Assembly (NCBI GenBank): GCA_910584185.1
Contig: CAJTYC010000007.1
Coordinates: 1 to 48,630, forward strand
Direction of reading: 5' to 3'
Length of the DNA stretch: 48,630 nucleotides
DNA from: an uncultured Muribaculaceae bacterium
Lineage (GTDB): Bacteria; Bacteroidota; Bacteroidia; Bacteroidales; Muribaculaceae
This document shows, piece by piece, positions 31,501-40,946 of the stretch (the first letter of the stretch is position 1; every line of letters begins with the position of its first letter). The translations under genes and the position numbers were made by a program. The notes beneath the pieces are model-generated. The model was not told the DNA's origin, searched no databases, and saw only the letters and a program-made list of their open reading frames with translations.

Positions 31501-33003
31501 ATGAAACTTAGAACTATCCATACCTTCGCGCTTGCCGTGGCGTTTGCCACGGCAAGCGCCATACACGCCAATGCCCAGGTGTATCTTGAAGAAGACCCGA
31601 AGCCAATCGTCCAAAAGGAGATGGTGGAGGAAGTGACAATAGATGAGGAGCCGGTGGTGGAGGAAATGTATCGTCCGGACCTCGGTTTGCGCATCATGAA
31701 CACCCCCATCAACAAGTCGCTTGCGCCACGCGTATTCACCGGCTACCGGCACTTGGACAAAGGTTTGCGATACTCCAAGTTTCCCGACCCGGAGATAGCG
31801 GCACAGGTATGGCGCGACAGCGTCCAGACTTCGCAGCTCGACTCGCTGATTCGTGAGGATATAATCCGCATGGACTCGCTGCTGCAAGCCATGGGGCTTG
31901 TGGATGCTCCTCGCCCCGTGCCCGACCGCGAGGATTTGCCGGTGGCTTTCGGCTCGGTGACTCCTGACTGGCTGAAACGAAGCCTCGACACGTACCGCTT
32001 CCAGGAGGACTTCACTTACCGCATGATGCTCGAGAACCCCTCGCTGATTGAGTATGCCTACTGGGATTTGCCGGTGCCACCACGGTTGCCGGAAGAAGAC
32101 ACCAGTCTCCGTGGCTACCTGAAACGTCTCGACCTGCCTGAAATCAGCGGTGCCGGAGAACTGGCTACCAACAGCAACACACCGCACATCAACTGGCTGC
32201 ATGTGTTCAACATAGGCATTCAACTCTCGCAGGCTTATGTGTCGGGCAACTGGTATCAGGGTGGCAACAGCTACCTCGCCTTTCTCGGCAACTTCCTGTG
32301 GGACGTTCAACTCAACAACGTTTACCATCCGAAGCTGATTTTTCAGAGCACTCTATCCTACAAATTGGCAATCAACTCCACTCCCGACGACAAGTTTCAT
32401 AAGTATTCCGTGTCGCAAGACCTGTTTCAATATAACGTGAAGGCAGGTTACAAGGCCATATACAATTGGTATTACTCATTCCTTATGCAATTCAAGACCC
32501 AGTTCTTGAACAGCTATCCGGCCAACTCCGAGACGAGGCAGGCCTCGTTCATGTCACCGGGAGAACTCAACCTCGGTATCGGTATGACATACTCGAAAGA
32601 GAATGCGGCAAAGACCCTGAAATTCTCCGCTTCAATCTCTCCGGCCTCTTACAACCTGAAGGTCTGCATCGATAGGAAGGTAGACCATGCACAGTTCAAC
32701 ATAAAACCTTGGCGTAAGTGGGTTAACGAGATAGGTAGCAACGCGGAGGTGAATTTCTACGCAAAGTTGTGGGGCAATACCACATATACCACCAAACTAT
32801 TCTTCTTCACCGACTACAAACTGCTGCAGGGAGATTGGGAGAACACACTTAACTTCCAGTTCAGCAAACTCTTCTCCACGCAAATCTATGCCCATCTGCG
32901 CTACGACTCGTCGGCTGACTCCAAGATAGACAAGGGGTGGAAGAAACTTATGCTAAAGGAAATCCTGAGTGTAGGCATTTCTTACACCTTCAGCACCAAG
33001 TAG
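31501..33003 (+). CDS. DUF3078-type outer-membrane protein
   Basis: The protein has 500 aa with a signal peptide ending ANAQ. Residues 25-230 are charged and not recognisable; from about residue 235 an outer-membrane beta barrel begins (IGIQLSQAYVSGNWYQGGNSYLAFLGNFLWDVQLN ... YHPKLIFQSTLSYKL), matching what I know of DUF3078, and the protein ends LSVGISYTFSTK. The function of the family is unknown. It may sit in the outer membrane, where the S41 protease upstream is a possible partner. The repeated spacer and short distance suggest one transcript from coaD onward. Confidence 0.8.
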   Translation: MKLRTIHTFALAVAFATASAIHANAQVYLEEDPKPIVQKEMVEEVTIDEEPVVEEMYRPDLGLRIMNTPINKSLAPRVFTGYRHLDKGLRYSKFPDPEIAAQVWRDSVQTSQLDSLIREDIIRMDSLLQAMGLVDAPRPVPDREDLPVAFGSVTPDWLKRSLDTYRFQEDFTYRMMLENPSLIEYAYWDLPVPPRLPEEDTSLRGYLKRLDLPEISGAGELATNSNTPHINWLHVFNIGIQLSQAYVSGNWYQGGNSYLAFLGNFLWDVQLNNVYHPKLIFQSTLSYKLAINSTPDDKFHKYSVSQDLFQYNVKAGYKAIYNWYYSFLMQFKTQFLNSYPANSETRQASFMSPGELNLGIGMTYSKENAAKTLKFSASISPASYNLKVCIDRKVDHAQFNIKPWRKWVNEIGSNAEVNFYAKLWGNTTYTTKLFFFTDYKLLQGDWENTLNFQFSKLFSTQIYAHLRYDSSADSKIDKGWKKLMLKEILSVGISYTFSTK

Positions 33004-33045
33004 TTTAGTTGATAGTTTATAGTTGATGGTTGATGGTTGATAGAT
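33001..33045 (+). repeat. heptamer array starting at the stop of the DUF3078-type gene
   Basis: Units of 7 from 33001: tagttta, gttgata, gtttata, gttgatg, gttgatg, gttgata. The first unit begins with the stop codon itself (TAG, 33001-33003), and the array ends 3 bases before the next ATG (33046), so it makes up the whole spacer. Confidence 0.85.
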
Positions 33046-33588
33046 ATGAAGTTTTTTGGTATTATAATATCGATTCTGTTTGGTTGGTGCCTATCGGCCG
33101 GTGCGCAGGTTATCGCCGACATGGGTATGGCCCGCGATTGGTGTGACCGCTCAATGCTCCAGGCCATGGAGGGGATTTGGGAATTTCCGGCCGACGAGAC
33201 GAAAGTGCTCGTGAAGCAGTCGCCCACTTCCTCTCGTTGCTATGACATTATAGTGATTGAGAGCCCCGACACGCGGCTTATACCGGGCGAGATGATCGGC
33301 ACCCTCAGCGAGTCTGTGGTGTCGTCGAAGTTCGAACTCGACCTTTGCCGCAACCGGGTGAAAGGCATTCTATCTAATCCCGGCAGATGCATGGCACAAT
33401 ATCTTGCCGATGAAGATGCGCTTGTCATCAGCGAGCGTAAACTGAAAATCTCAATATCGCCACGCTGGCTTCTACCCTCGTTCTGGCGCTCAATCCGCGT
33501 TAACCTTAAACGTCCGGCAAATGAGCTGCCCAAGGGCATGGTAAGGATTTACCCCACATCAAAACCTCGCAAAATCGAATATCTATGA
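33046..33588 (+). CDS. hypothetical exported protein
   Basis: ATG at 33046 (MKFFGIIISILFGWCLSAGAQ) gives a clear signal peptide; 180 aa. The rest contains MLQAMEGIWEFPADETKVLVKQ, RCYDIIVIESPDTRLIPGEMIGTLS and a basic end (WRSIRVNLKRPANELPKGMVRIYP). The GIWEFPADET block is reminiscent of proteins that bind a small ligand in a beta barrel, but I recognise no family. It overlaps the next gene by 4 bases (ATGA), so the two are translationally coupled. Confidence 0.75.
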   Translation: MKFFGIIISILFGWCLSAGAQVIADMGMARDWCDRSMLQAMEGIWEFPADETKVLVKQSPTSSRCYDIIVIESPDTRLIPGEMIGTLSESVVSSKFELDLCRNRVKGILSNPGRCMAQYLADEDALVISERKLKISISPRWLLPSFWRSIRVNLKRPANELPKGMVRIYPTSKPRKIEYL

Positions 33589-34103
33589 AGACTTCACACT
33601 TAACCGCAGCAATCATCCTGCTCGCGATATTTTGCTCCCCGGCCGGCATGTCTGCCCGCAAGAAAGGATACCGGCTGAATTATGACAAGCGCGAAGCGGT
33701 GGCCGAGCAGAAAGAGGAGGCTATGACAAAAGGGAGCTTCATGGTGGCTTCGCAATGCACGGACTGCAACAACGGCTACACCTTGCAGCAAGTTACATTC
33801 AGCGGCTACGACAAGCCGCAGCAATCGTCGGTGGAGACATTCTTCATAACCAACAATACCGACCGCACGCTCACGGGCGTAAACCTCTACATCGACTACA
33901 GGATGCCGGATGGGCGTCAGCTAACGCGCCGCTTCTTCCACCTCTCGTGCAAGGTGCCGGCCGGCGAAACACGCACGGCTGAAATCCCCACATGGGACAA
34001 ACAACGCTCCTTCGTCTACGAAAAAAGCCAAGCCTCATCCAAACACCCCGGCACCCCATACAGCATCACATTCGACCCGATAGCCTACTACCTTCAGTTT
34101 TAA
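33585..34103 (+). CDS. hypothetical exported protein
   Basis: The protein has 172 aa with a signal peptide (MKTSHLTAAIILLAIFCSPAGMSA). The mature part has a CTDC motif and the strand pattern of a small immunoglobulin-like domain: QVTFSGYDKPQQSSVETFFITNNTDRTLTGVNLYIDYRMPDGRQLTRRFFHLSCKVPAGETRTAEIPTW. This looks like a surface or periplasmic beta sandwich. No enzyme motif was found. It starts inside the stop of the preceding gene and ends a run that begins at parE. Confidence 0.75.
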   Translation: MKTSHLTAAIILLAIFCSPAGMSARKKGYRLNYDKREAVAEQKEEAMTKGSFMVASQCTDCNNGYTLQQVTFSGYDKPQQSSVETFFITNNTDRTLTGVNLYIDYRMPDGRQLTRRFFHLSCKVPAGETRTAEIPTWDKQRSFVYEKSQASSKHPGTPYSITFDPIAYYLQF

Positions 34104-34114
34104 TAATTTATAAT

Positions 34115-34185
34115 GAATGATGAATAATTCATTCTCGAAATTAGTTTATAATTTTTCATTATTAATTATTCATTATTCATTATTC
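34115..34185. terminator. AT-rich inverted repeat between converging genes, with heptamers
   Basis: The interval between the converging stops (34103 and 34180) is made of aatgaatgatgaataat-like sequence on the left and attattcattattcattattc on the right, which are largely complementary and could form a long AT-rich hairpin. The right side is three heptamers (attattc at 34165, 34172, 34179) that overlap the stop of the ClC gene (TAA, 34182-34180). Confidence 0.5.
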
Positions 34186-35616
34186 GTTGTTTCCGGGGAG
34201 TTTGTCGTTTAGGAGCGACATCAGGTCGTCGTGGTCGGTGGTGGAGTCCCATGACTTTGGGGTCAGGAGTTTTACTGTGGCGTATGATATGCTTATTACC
34301 AACAGGTAAGGGAACAGGTAGGCGTATGAGTTGGTGGTCTCGCATATCAGGAATAGAGACATGAGCGGTGCATGCACCGTGCCGGCCATCACAGCTCCCA
34401 TGCCGGCGAGGGCGAAGAACCATGGTTGCAAGTGGACACCAAACCAAAGGTTGCACAGTGTGGCGAAAAGATAACCGGCCACCGCACCGGCAAAGAAAGT
34501 AGGCACGAAGTCTCCGGCCACCCCGCCGCCGCTGTTGGAGGCAGATACAAGAATCCCCTTGAGCAGTAGCACTCCTGTCATGCAGACTATAATCCACGTC
34601 TGGCCCTTAAAACCTGCAAATGCTCCCGCGCCTCCAAACGACACCTCGGCACTGTTGACCAACCCCTTAATCACCCTGAACCCTTCACCAAACAGTGTAG
34701 GGAACATGAACACACCCGCTGAGAGCATCACACCGGTGGCCAAAGAAGCCACCCAAGGGTTGGATATACGCTTGAACATCTGCGCACTGCGCGACTTCGT
34801 GAAGTTGTAATATATGCAATAGAGTCCGCAAAAGAGGCCGAGCAAAGCCACCCATCCGGTCATGGCCGGGTCGAACGGGGTGTTGTGCAAGAACAATATG
34901 TCGAAGGTGAACCCACTAAGCAGATAGGCCGTGGTAGCGGAGAATATACAGGCTATTACAAGCGCTATGACCGAAAGCGTAGTGGTGGGCATTTGAAGCA
35001 CCTCGAGCGTGAAAAGCACACCACCCACCGGAGACTTGAAGATCGCGGCAATGCCGGCACCGCCACCTATGCCGACAAGCAGCCGGAGCCAATCGGGCGG
35101 CAAACCGAACCATCTACCCACATTACTCCCTATTGCAGCCCCACTGAGTGCGGTAGGGCCCTCCGAGCCTGCGCTCGCTCCAAAGCCCATCGTCAATGAA
35201 CACCCGATTATCGGATTGAATATCATGGATATGGGAAGCATCCAATTTTTAGACTCAAGCGTGCGACGTATCACCATAGTGCTGTCGGAGACATCACAAC
35301 GCGCCAGGTAACGCTGGTATATGGAAGTCAGCAGGATTCCGGCCAAAGGCCATATCAATATTTTCAGGTCAGGCTCGGCGAGATTAATGTGCTCACCAAG
35401 CGTTAGCCTTGTGAAGAAAGCTATCAAAGCCTTGAGTAAAGCTGCAGCCGCCCCTGTCAGCACACCCATGACCAGAGCCACGAGCACGATCCTGACACTC
35501 TGGGGCATATGCAGCAGATTCCGCAACAAGGCGCCCGATTTAGTAGTGTAGGGAGTCTTGCCGCGGAATCCGCCGGTTCCTTTATTGGATGATATATTGC
35601 TCTGTATAGTGGACAT
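34180..35616 (-). CDS. ClC family chloride channel/transporter
   Basis: The protein has 478 aa with about 10 or more membrane helices. The selectivity-filter motifs are present: GASAGSEGPTALSGAAIGSNVGRWFGL (the GxEGP motif with the gating Glu), GGGAGIAAIFKSPVGGVLFTLEVLQ, and SNSGGGVAGDFVPTFFAGAVAGYLF. The first 40 residues are a soluble tail. No CBS domains follow. ClC proteins exchange chloride for protons or conduct chloride across the membrane. It starts 3 bases before the end of the amylase gene downstream of it on the same strand, so the amylase gene precedes it in transcription. Confidence 0.94.
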   Translation of the reverse strand: MSTIQSNISSNKGTGGFRGKTPYTTKSGALLRNLLHMPQSVRIVLVALVMGVLTGAAAALLKALIAFFTRLTLGEHINLAEPDLKILIWPLAGILLTSIYQRYLARCDVSDSTMVIRRTLESKNWMLPISMIFNPIIGCSLTMGFGASAGSEGPTALSGAAIGSNVGRWFGLPPDWLRLLVGIGGGAGIAAIFKSPVGGVLFTLEVLQMPTTTLSVIALVIACIFSATTAYLLSGFTFDILFLHNTPFDPAMTGWVALLGLFCGLYCIYYNFTKSRSAQMFKRISNPWVASLATGVMLSAGVFMFPTLFGEGFRVIKGLVNSAEVSFGGAGAFAGFKGQTWIIVCMTGVLLLKGILVSASNSGGGVAGDFVPTFFAGAVAGYLFATLCNLWFGVHLQPWFFALAGMGAVMAGTVHAPLMSLFLICETTNSYAYLFPYLLVISISYATVKLLTPKSWDSTTDHDDLMSLLNDKLPGNNE

Positions 35617-35619
35617 CTG

Positions 35620-37509
35620 TTACCAATTCTGGAGAATCATGACCTCGCGAGGTGCGAAAGTCATCTCCTCTTCTATGGTAACATCCGAATCGGTCAGTAT
35701 GTTGTGAAGTTTTGTGCCATAAGGCAATATTTCGAGCGTACGCTCCATCGTGACGGTGTGCGGCACATCACGCCCGTTCATAAGCACTGTCACGGTCTTG
35801 TCGCCAAGCTTGCGCTGGTAAGCATATATGCCATTCTGGGGCATGAAATGCTTCATCGAACCATTGGCCATGACATCACGGGCCTCTGTGCGACGCCAAT
35901 TCAGGATTTTTGAGAGATAATCCCAAGCCTTATTCTGCATCTCCGTGCGGCCTTCGCGCGTGAAAGCGCTCACCTTGTCGCCCGGGAATCCGCCCGGCAT
36001 GTCGCGGCGCACATAACCGTCACTACCCTCCTTCGAGCCATTCATCAGCAACTCTGTGCCATAATATATCTGCGGAATGCCTCGCGAAGTGAGCAAGAAA
36101 GCCTGAGCCTGCTTCCAGCGTGCGAGTTCCTCATCGGTCTTCGGCTCTTCGGCGAGAAAACGGTCAGTGTCATGATTGTCGAGGAATGTCAGAATCTTCT
36201 GAGGATTAGGGAAAAGAAAATCGTTGGTGAGATGGTCATACACCTTATTGAGACCCTCCCACGGATTGGTGTCGTCACTGAAAGCCTTGCGTCCGTTCAG
36301 GATGAAGAAGAAATCCATCACGCTGGGGAGATGCGTGTCTATCGGATTCAGTTTGTTGCCGGCCTGCCAGAAAGCTGAGCCAGCCTCATTGGCATACCAG
36401 CACTCGCCCACGATATTGAAGTTGGGATACTCGCGAAGCACATCCGCCGCCCATTGCGACATGGCCTGCATGTCTGCATAAGGATAAGTATCCATGCGTA
36501 TGCCATCGATTTTTGAAGACTCAATCCACCATATGGAATTTTGAGTCAGATACTTCATGAGATGAGGGTTGCGCTGGTTAAGGTCGGGCATCGAGGGCAC
36601 GAACCATGCATCCACGGTATGCTCCTTGTCGTAGTCAGACACATAAGGATCATGCACTGTGGTGAGGCGATAGTTGGTCATCTTGTCGCCCTCTGGGTTG
36701 TTATACCAATCTTTGGATGGCATATCCTTCATCCAGGGGTGATTTGAGCCGGAATGATTGAAAATCATATCCATCACCACTTTAAGACCTTTGCCGTGAG
36801 CCTCCTTGATGAGAGCCTGATACTCCTCGTTGGAGCCGAAGCGAGGGTCAATGTTATAATAGTCGGTAGTGGCATAACCATGATAACTGCCCCCCGACAT
36901 ATCATTCTCAAGCACCGGGCAGACCCAGATAGCCGTGACACCGAGCGAGTCGATATAGTCAAGATTATTGCGAATGCCGCGCATATCGCCGCCATGACGT
37001 CCGTTCGGGTCGGTGCGGTCTGCTCCTACCTTATAATCGAGACCATTCATCCTCACTTCATTATCATCCATACCCTTGGCAAAACGGTCGGGCATGAGGA
37101 GATAGAGCACATCTCCGGCATCGAAGCCGGTGTAGTCTTCACCCTTACGGTCGCGCGGAAGCAGGTCGTAGGCTAACCCGAGCGTGCGGTTGTTGAGCTT
37201 ATATTTTATCTCCATGCGGCCCGGCTTGGTGTCGGGCGATATGGTGAGATAAAGCAACTTATAGTTGGGAGAGTCGAGCGACAGCTGACGGTCGAGTTTT
37301 ACGCCGGGATAATTCACCATGAACTCGGCATTGGCGATATTGGGAGAGTGCATCATAAGCTGCAATGTGTCGCACTTCATGCCAACCCACCAGTAAGGGG
37401 GTTCCACATCCGGGAGTTTTGCCCTCACAGCCATGCTTTTGGAAGGAGCGCCAAACATCATTGAGCCTCCGGCGAACAGAGTCGCCACCAAAGAAAGTAA
37501 TTTTTTCAT
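35620..37509 (-). CDS. secreted GH13 alpha-amylase/neopullulanase (SusA-like)
   Basis: The start at 37509 (MKKLLSLVATLFAGGSMMFG) gives a signal peptide and 629 aa. An N-terminal immunoglobulin-like domain (about 30-125) is followed by the catalytic barrel with the GH13 regions VVMDMIFNHSG, DGIRMDTYPY (nucleophile Asp), NIVGECWY (acid Glu) and TFLDNHDTDRF, and a C-terminal beta domain (RKLGDKTVTVLMNGRDVPHTV). It closely resembles SusA-type periplasmic neopullulanases that cut maltooligosaccharides and cyclodextrins. It has its own promoter and is followed directly by the ClC gene; no susCD pair is next to it. Confidence 0.93.
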   Translation of the reverse strand: MKKLLSLVATLFAGGSMMFGAPSKSMAVRAKLPDVEPPYWWVGMKCDTLQLMMHSPNIANAEFMVNYPGVKLDRQLSLDSPNYKLLYLTISPDTKPGRMEIKYKLNNRTLGLAYDLLPRDRKGEDYTGFDAGDVLYLLMPDRFAKGMDDNEVRMNGLDYKVGADRTDPNGRHGGDMRGIRNNLDYIDSLGVTAIWVCPVLENDMSGGSYHGYATTDYYNIDPRFGSNEEYQALIKEAHGKGLKVVMDMIFNHSGSNHPWMKDMPSKDWYNNPEGDKMTNYRLTTVHDPYVSDYDKEHTVDAWFVPSMPDLNQRNPHLMKYLTQNSIWWIESSKIDGIRMDTYPYADMQAMSQWAADVLREYPNFNIVGECWYANEAGSAFWQAGNKLNPIDTHLPSVMDFFFILNGRKAFSDDTNPWEGLNKVYDHLTNDFLFPNPQKILTFLDNHDTDRFLAEEPKTDEELARWKQAQAFLLTSRGIPQIYYGTELLMNGSKEGSDGYVRRDMPGGFPGDKVSAFTREGRTEMQNKAWDYLSKILNWRRTEARDVMANGSMKHFMPQNGIYAYQRKLGDKTVTVLMNGRDVPHTVTMERTLEILPYGTKLHNILTDSDVTIEEEMTFAPREVMILQNW

Positions 37510-37533
37510 GATATACGGAATTGAATTTGCATG

Positions 37534-37565
37534 CAAATATAACTCATTCGCACCAACTTTGCAAC
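37534..37565 (-). promoter_or_regulatory. promoter for the SusA-like amylase
   Basis: On the minus strand, GTTG (37565-37562; consensus TTTG) is followed after 20 bases by TATATTTG (37541-37534). The start near 37530 gives a leader of about 20 bases. Confidence 0.55.
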
Positions 37566-37632
37566 CCCTTACCATGTCTGCGCACTTAGAAGCATATGAA
37601 TTACGTTATGATGGAAAGCAATAACTTACAAA

Positions 37633-38607
37633 ATGAATTTCCGCACAGAATACAAACCGAAGCCATCGGCATTGCAGCTGAGTCTCGACAGGCCGTTGGC
37701 GATGCTCGGCTCCTGCTTCACCGACTATATGGGGGCAAGATTTCGCAAACATCTCTGGCAGGCCTGCAATCCTTGCGGCGTGCTTTTCAACCCCCTCTCC
37801 ATAGCCCGCATACTCGACCTGCTCTTCGCACGTGACGATGCGCAACAAGAGATAATCGGAGCATCTATATTTAAGGCCGGAGACCTCTATCACAGCTGGC
37901 TTGCGGATTCATCTTTTTCGGCAACAACCGCTGAGGAAGTTGCCGAAAATATCACGTGTGCGCTGCATGAACTCGACACCCTTCTTGCCAAAGGGAACAC
38001 GCTGGTGGTGACACTCGGCACCGCAAGGTGCTACTTCAACAAAACGTCCGGCCAAGTAGTGGCCAACTGCCATAAACAAGACCCCTCTCTATTCAAACGG
38101 AAATTAGTATACATACCGACAATCATCGGAATTTGGGGTCCGCTTCTTGGCAAATTGCGTATGCGATACAAGGATCTCCAGGTTATATTCACTGTAAGTC
38201 CTGTGCGTCATGTGCGCGATGGGTTTCACGAAAATTCCAGTTCCAAGGCAACACTTATCATGGCCGTGGACTCACTTTGCCGCCAATACGACTATTGCCA
38301 CTATTTCCCGGCATATGAAATACTGCTCGATGACCTGCGCGACTACCGGTTCTATGCAGCCGACATGGTGCATCCGTCAGACCAGGCTGTGGAATATATT
38401 AAAGAAAAATTCTGCGACACATATTTCAGTGCCACAGAACTAAAGACTTTACAAGAGGGAGAATCGATATTCCGCCGACTGAGCCATCGTGCCATCAACC
38501 CCGACTCGGCGGAAACTGCAAAATTCAGAGAGGAGAGCCTGAGACTCTACGCTGACTTCCTGAGCCGACATCCCAATGCTCTCCACTTTGACAATGGCAG
38601 TAAATAA
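37633..38607 (+). CDS. GSCFA domain protein
   Basis: The protein has 324 aa with no signal peptide. The name-giving motif is at the start: AMLGSCFTDYMGARF, followed by PCGVLFNPLSIARIL, LVVTLGTARCYFNK, VIFTVSPVRHVRDGFHENSSSKATLIMAVD and AADMVHPSDQAVEYI. The blocks with Ser, His and the DxVHPS motif suggest an SGNH-like hydrolase fold; the substrate is unknown. It is divergent from the amylase gene and converges with the S8 protease gene, 9 bases away, with no obvious terminator between them. Confidence 0.9.
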   Translation: MNFRTEYKPKPSALQLSLDRPLAMLGSCFTDYMGARFRKHLWQACNPCGVLFNPLSIARILDLLFARDDAQQEIIGASIFKAGDLYHSWLADSSFSATTAEEVAENITCALHELDTLLAKGNTLVVTLGTARCYFNKTSGQVVANCHKQDPSLFKRKLVYIPTIIGIWGPLLGKLRMRYKDLQVIFTVSPVRHVRDGFHENSSSKATLIMAVDSLCRQYDYCHYFPAYEILLDDLRDYRFYAADMVHPSDQAVEYIKEKFCDTYFSATELKTLQEGESIFRRLSHRAINPDSAETAKFREESLRLYADFLSRHPNALHFDNGSK

Positions 38608-38616
38608 ACTTACAGC

Positions 38617-40710
38617 TTAACGGCGCACGAACTTACGGCTCACTGGCGCAGCGTTATCGCGCACCAAGGTAAGTGTGTATATGCCCGGCACAAGGTTTGC
38701 CAAGCTGACTTCCGACACGGTTCCCTCTGTCACTGCATCCATATGCACAATACCTGTCATGTCGCAGACCTTCACATTGAGTCGGGTACCGGCAGGATTA
38801 ATAATATCGGCCACATCACCGCGCAGCACGAATGAGGGAGCTCCGGCATCTACAGTACCCTCTGTGATACCCGTGACCTTAAACAGATATTTCAAGCCCT
38901 CATAAGGTCTTAGCCATCCATGACCATCGCGGGGATTGCCGGTCTCCGACTTGGCATTGACATTGGTATAATGCAATGCGGACTTCACATCATCTACCGT
39001 CAGTCCCGGCACTGCCTCTGCCCAGCATGCCATCACGCCGGCCACATAGGGCGAGGCCATCGATGTGCCTACACATACATTCCAATAATAATCCTTGCCG
39101 TCGACAGTAGCCTTGGCGGTCATGCCGGGAATCTGCTCGGGATACTTGGCGAGGAACGGGCCGCTGCATGCCGAAACAATCGGGCCGCCCGGAGCACACA
39201 CAAGCGGTTGGACACGACCATCCACAAGTGTGCCGTAACTCGACATTTCATTAATCGATGGAATCGGCACATTATCAAACATCTTGAAGGATGTGCCATT
39301 AAGCAGCTTAACCCACGCATGACTGTTATACATGCCCACGCTTATCACATTATGACCGGTGTTCAAATCGCTTATTGAGAATAAACTCTGAGGCCGGTAA
39401 TAGGGGTCGAATACATCGAATTTGGAATACTGCAAATCCACACAGGCATCCATATACACTCCCGGCTCAGCCGTATACTCCACAACCAGTGTGTAGCGCG
39501 GCAACACTTTGCCATTAGCCTTCACAGACTCCTTACATTGGGTGATGTAAGAGAGTTCTGTGACCCAACGGTTATTGAGGTGGTTCACATATCCCTCCAA
39601 CAGCACCTCCCCCTGAAGATATTTTGCAAACTCCGGATCTGCCTGCGAGTTGATATACAATGAATATTCCGATTCGCCGCTCTGCATCGGAGTGGAATAA
39701 ACCTTATTGAATTTCAAAGTGCCATTGACCACTTGATGTTCATATACATGCACACGAGAACTGACAGGACGGTCATCCTTGCTCCAGGCATCGGTGAGGC
39801 CACGAAGATCCAACCCGTCCACAGGAATTATTCTTGTCATCCAAGTCTTGTCGTTTTCGGTAAATGTCATCTGGCGAGACATGCGCGAGGTTCCGGCATT
39901 ACCGGCCGCCATGCAGATAATCGCCTCCTCGCCGAGCGACTCAAGGTAACGGCAGAAAAGCGACGAGCCATCCTTGGGTCCGGTGTATGAGCTGAACGAC
40001 AGATTTATCACAGCCGGTTTACCCACCGACTTCGCATAAGCTATGATCTCCTCGCACCCGGCCAACAGGCCGACATCATATCCGAGCGACGCAGTCATCA
40101 CTATATCGGCGCCCGGCGCCATGCCATAGAGATTGTTATCCTTGTAGGAGCCGGCCATGATGTTGCACACGTGAGTGCCATGGAAATTATCTTCATTGTC
40201 GGTGGTCCAGGCCGCTATCTCCTCCGGCGTGTCGAGCACTATGCGCTGGTTTACCGGTTCGTCGAACCTGACAAACTTCTTGACACGCAGTTTGCCGTCG
40301 GCATCCTTGAACGCGATATGGTTGGGGTCGAGACCGGTGTCGCAAAGTCCCACCACAACGCCTGTGCCATCATATGGGCGCGGCAAGTCCTCGCCCCGCC
40401 CTATGCGGTCAGCGCCAAACATGGTGCGCGACGTATCCATGGCCTGCACTATGTAGCGCCCCTTTTCCATATGCCTCACGCCACGCGACTTGCGCACTGA
40501 CTCCGCCTGGCGCAACGGCACCAAGGCGAGCACCACGTCACCACGCTGATGCCATATCACCACACCCTGGTCCTTGAGCTGCTGTACGGCGGCCTCGTCG
40601 GCCACCTGAATCAGGATAGGGTTATATTGGGGTTCATTAACTTGCGCCCGCACTGTTGCGCTACAGATAATCGCAGCAAAAACTGCAACAAGTGTAAAAA
40701 AGTTTCTCAT
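38617..40710 (-). CDS. secreted S8 (subtilisin-like) serine protease with T9SS-like tail
   Basis: The protein has 697 aa with signal MRNFFTLVAVFAAIICSATVRAQ. A short prodomain (about 24-100) is followed by the catalytic domain with Asp124 (VVGLCDTGLD), His177 (NFHGTHVCNIMAG) and Ser550 (CVGTSMASPYVAGVMA). A long insert of some 200 residues lies between His and Ser. The C-terminal 85 residues are beta-rich and end EVSLANLVPGIYTLTLVRDNAAPVSRKFVRR, close to the T9SS type-A sorting pattern (GxY ... K). It is probably a surface or secreted protease exported by the T9SS; this is inferred from the tail. Confidence 0.92.
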   Translation of the reverse strand: MRNFFTLVAVFAAIICSATVRAQVNEPQYNPILIQVADEAAVQQLKDQGVVIWHQRGDVVLALVPLRQAESVRKSRGVRHMEKGRYIVQAMDTSRTMFGADRIGRGEDLPRPYDGTGVVVGLCDTGLDPNHIAFKDADGKLRVKKFVRFDEPVNQRIVLDTPEEIAAWTTDNEDNFHGTHVCNIMAGSYKDNNLYGMAPGADIVMTASLGYDVGLLAGCEEIIAYAKSVGKPAVINLSFSSYTGPKDGSSLFCRYLESLGEEAIICMAAGNAGTSRMSRQMTFTENDKTWMTRIIPVDGLDLRGLTDAWSKDDRPVSSRVHVYEHQVVNGTLKFNKVYSTPMQSGESEYSLYINSQADPEFAKYLQGEVLLEGYVNHLNNRWVTELSYITQCKESVKANGKVLPRYTLVVEYTAEPGVYMDACVDLQYSKFDVFDPYYRPQSLFSISDLNTGHNVISVGMYNSHAWVKLLNGTSFKMFDNVPIPSINEMSSYGTLVDGRVQPLVCAPGGPIVSACSGPFLAKYPEQIPGMTAKATVDGKDYYWNVCVGTSMASPYVAGVMACWAEAVPGLTVDDVKSALHYTNVNAKSETGNPRDGHGWLRPYEGLKYLFKVTGITEGTVDAGAPSFVLRGDVADIINPAGTRLNVKVCDMTGIVHMDAVTEGTVSEVSLANLVPGIYTLTLVRDNAAPVSRKFVRR

Positions 40711-40830
40711 AAGCCGAAAGGTCGTTTATACAAAAGCCTATATACTCTAAACATACAACGCACATTATCGCAAATAATTACCAAAAGAACATCGTTTTTG
40801 GCGCAAATTTTACAATTTTCAACTGAAAAT

Positions 40831-40861
40831 TTTGAATTTATGTAAAAATTTGTTAACTTTG
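40831..40861 (+). promoter_or_regulatory. promoter for the pseudo-sensor/helicase operon
   Basis: TTTG (40831-40834) is followed after 19 bases by TAACTTTG (40854-40861), a full match to the consensus. The start near 40866 gives an 80-base leader to the ATG at 40947. Confidence 0.7.
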
Positions 40862-40946
40862 AGAGGTGGTTGACCATGAGATTTCAACAACCTGGAATCT
40901 CATAATCACCATATGAAGACTTTTCGAACTGATTTCTATTGATTAT

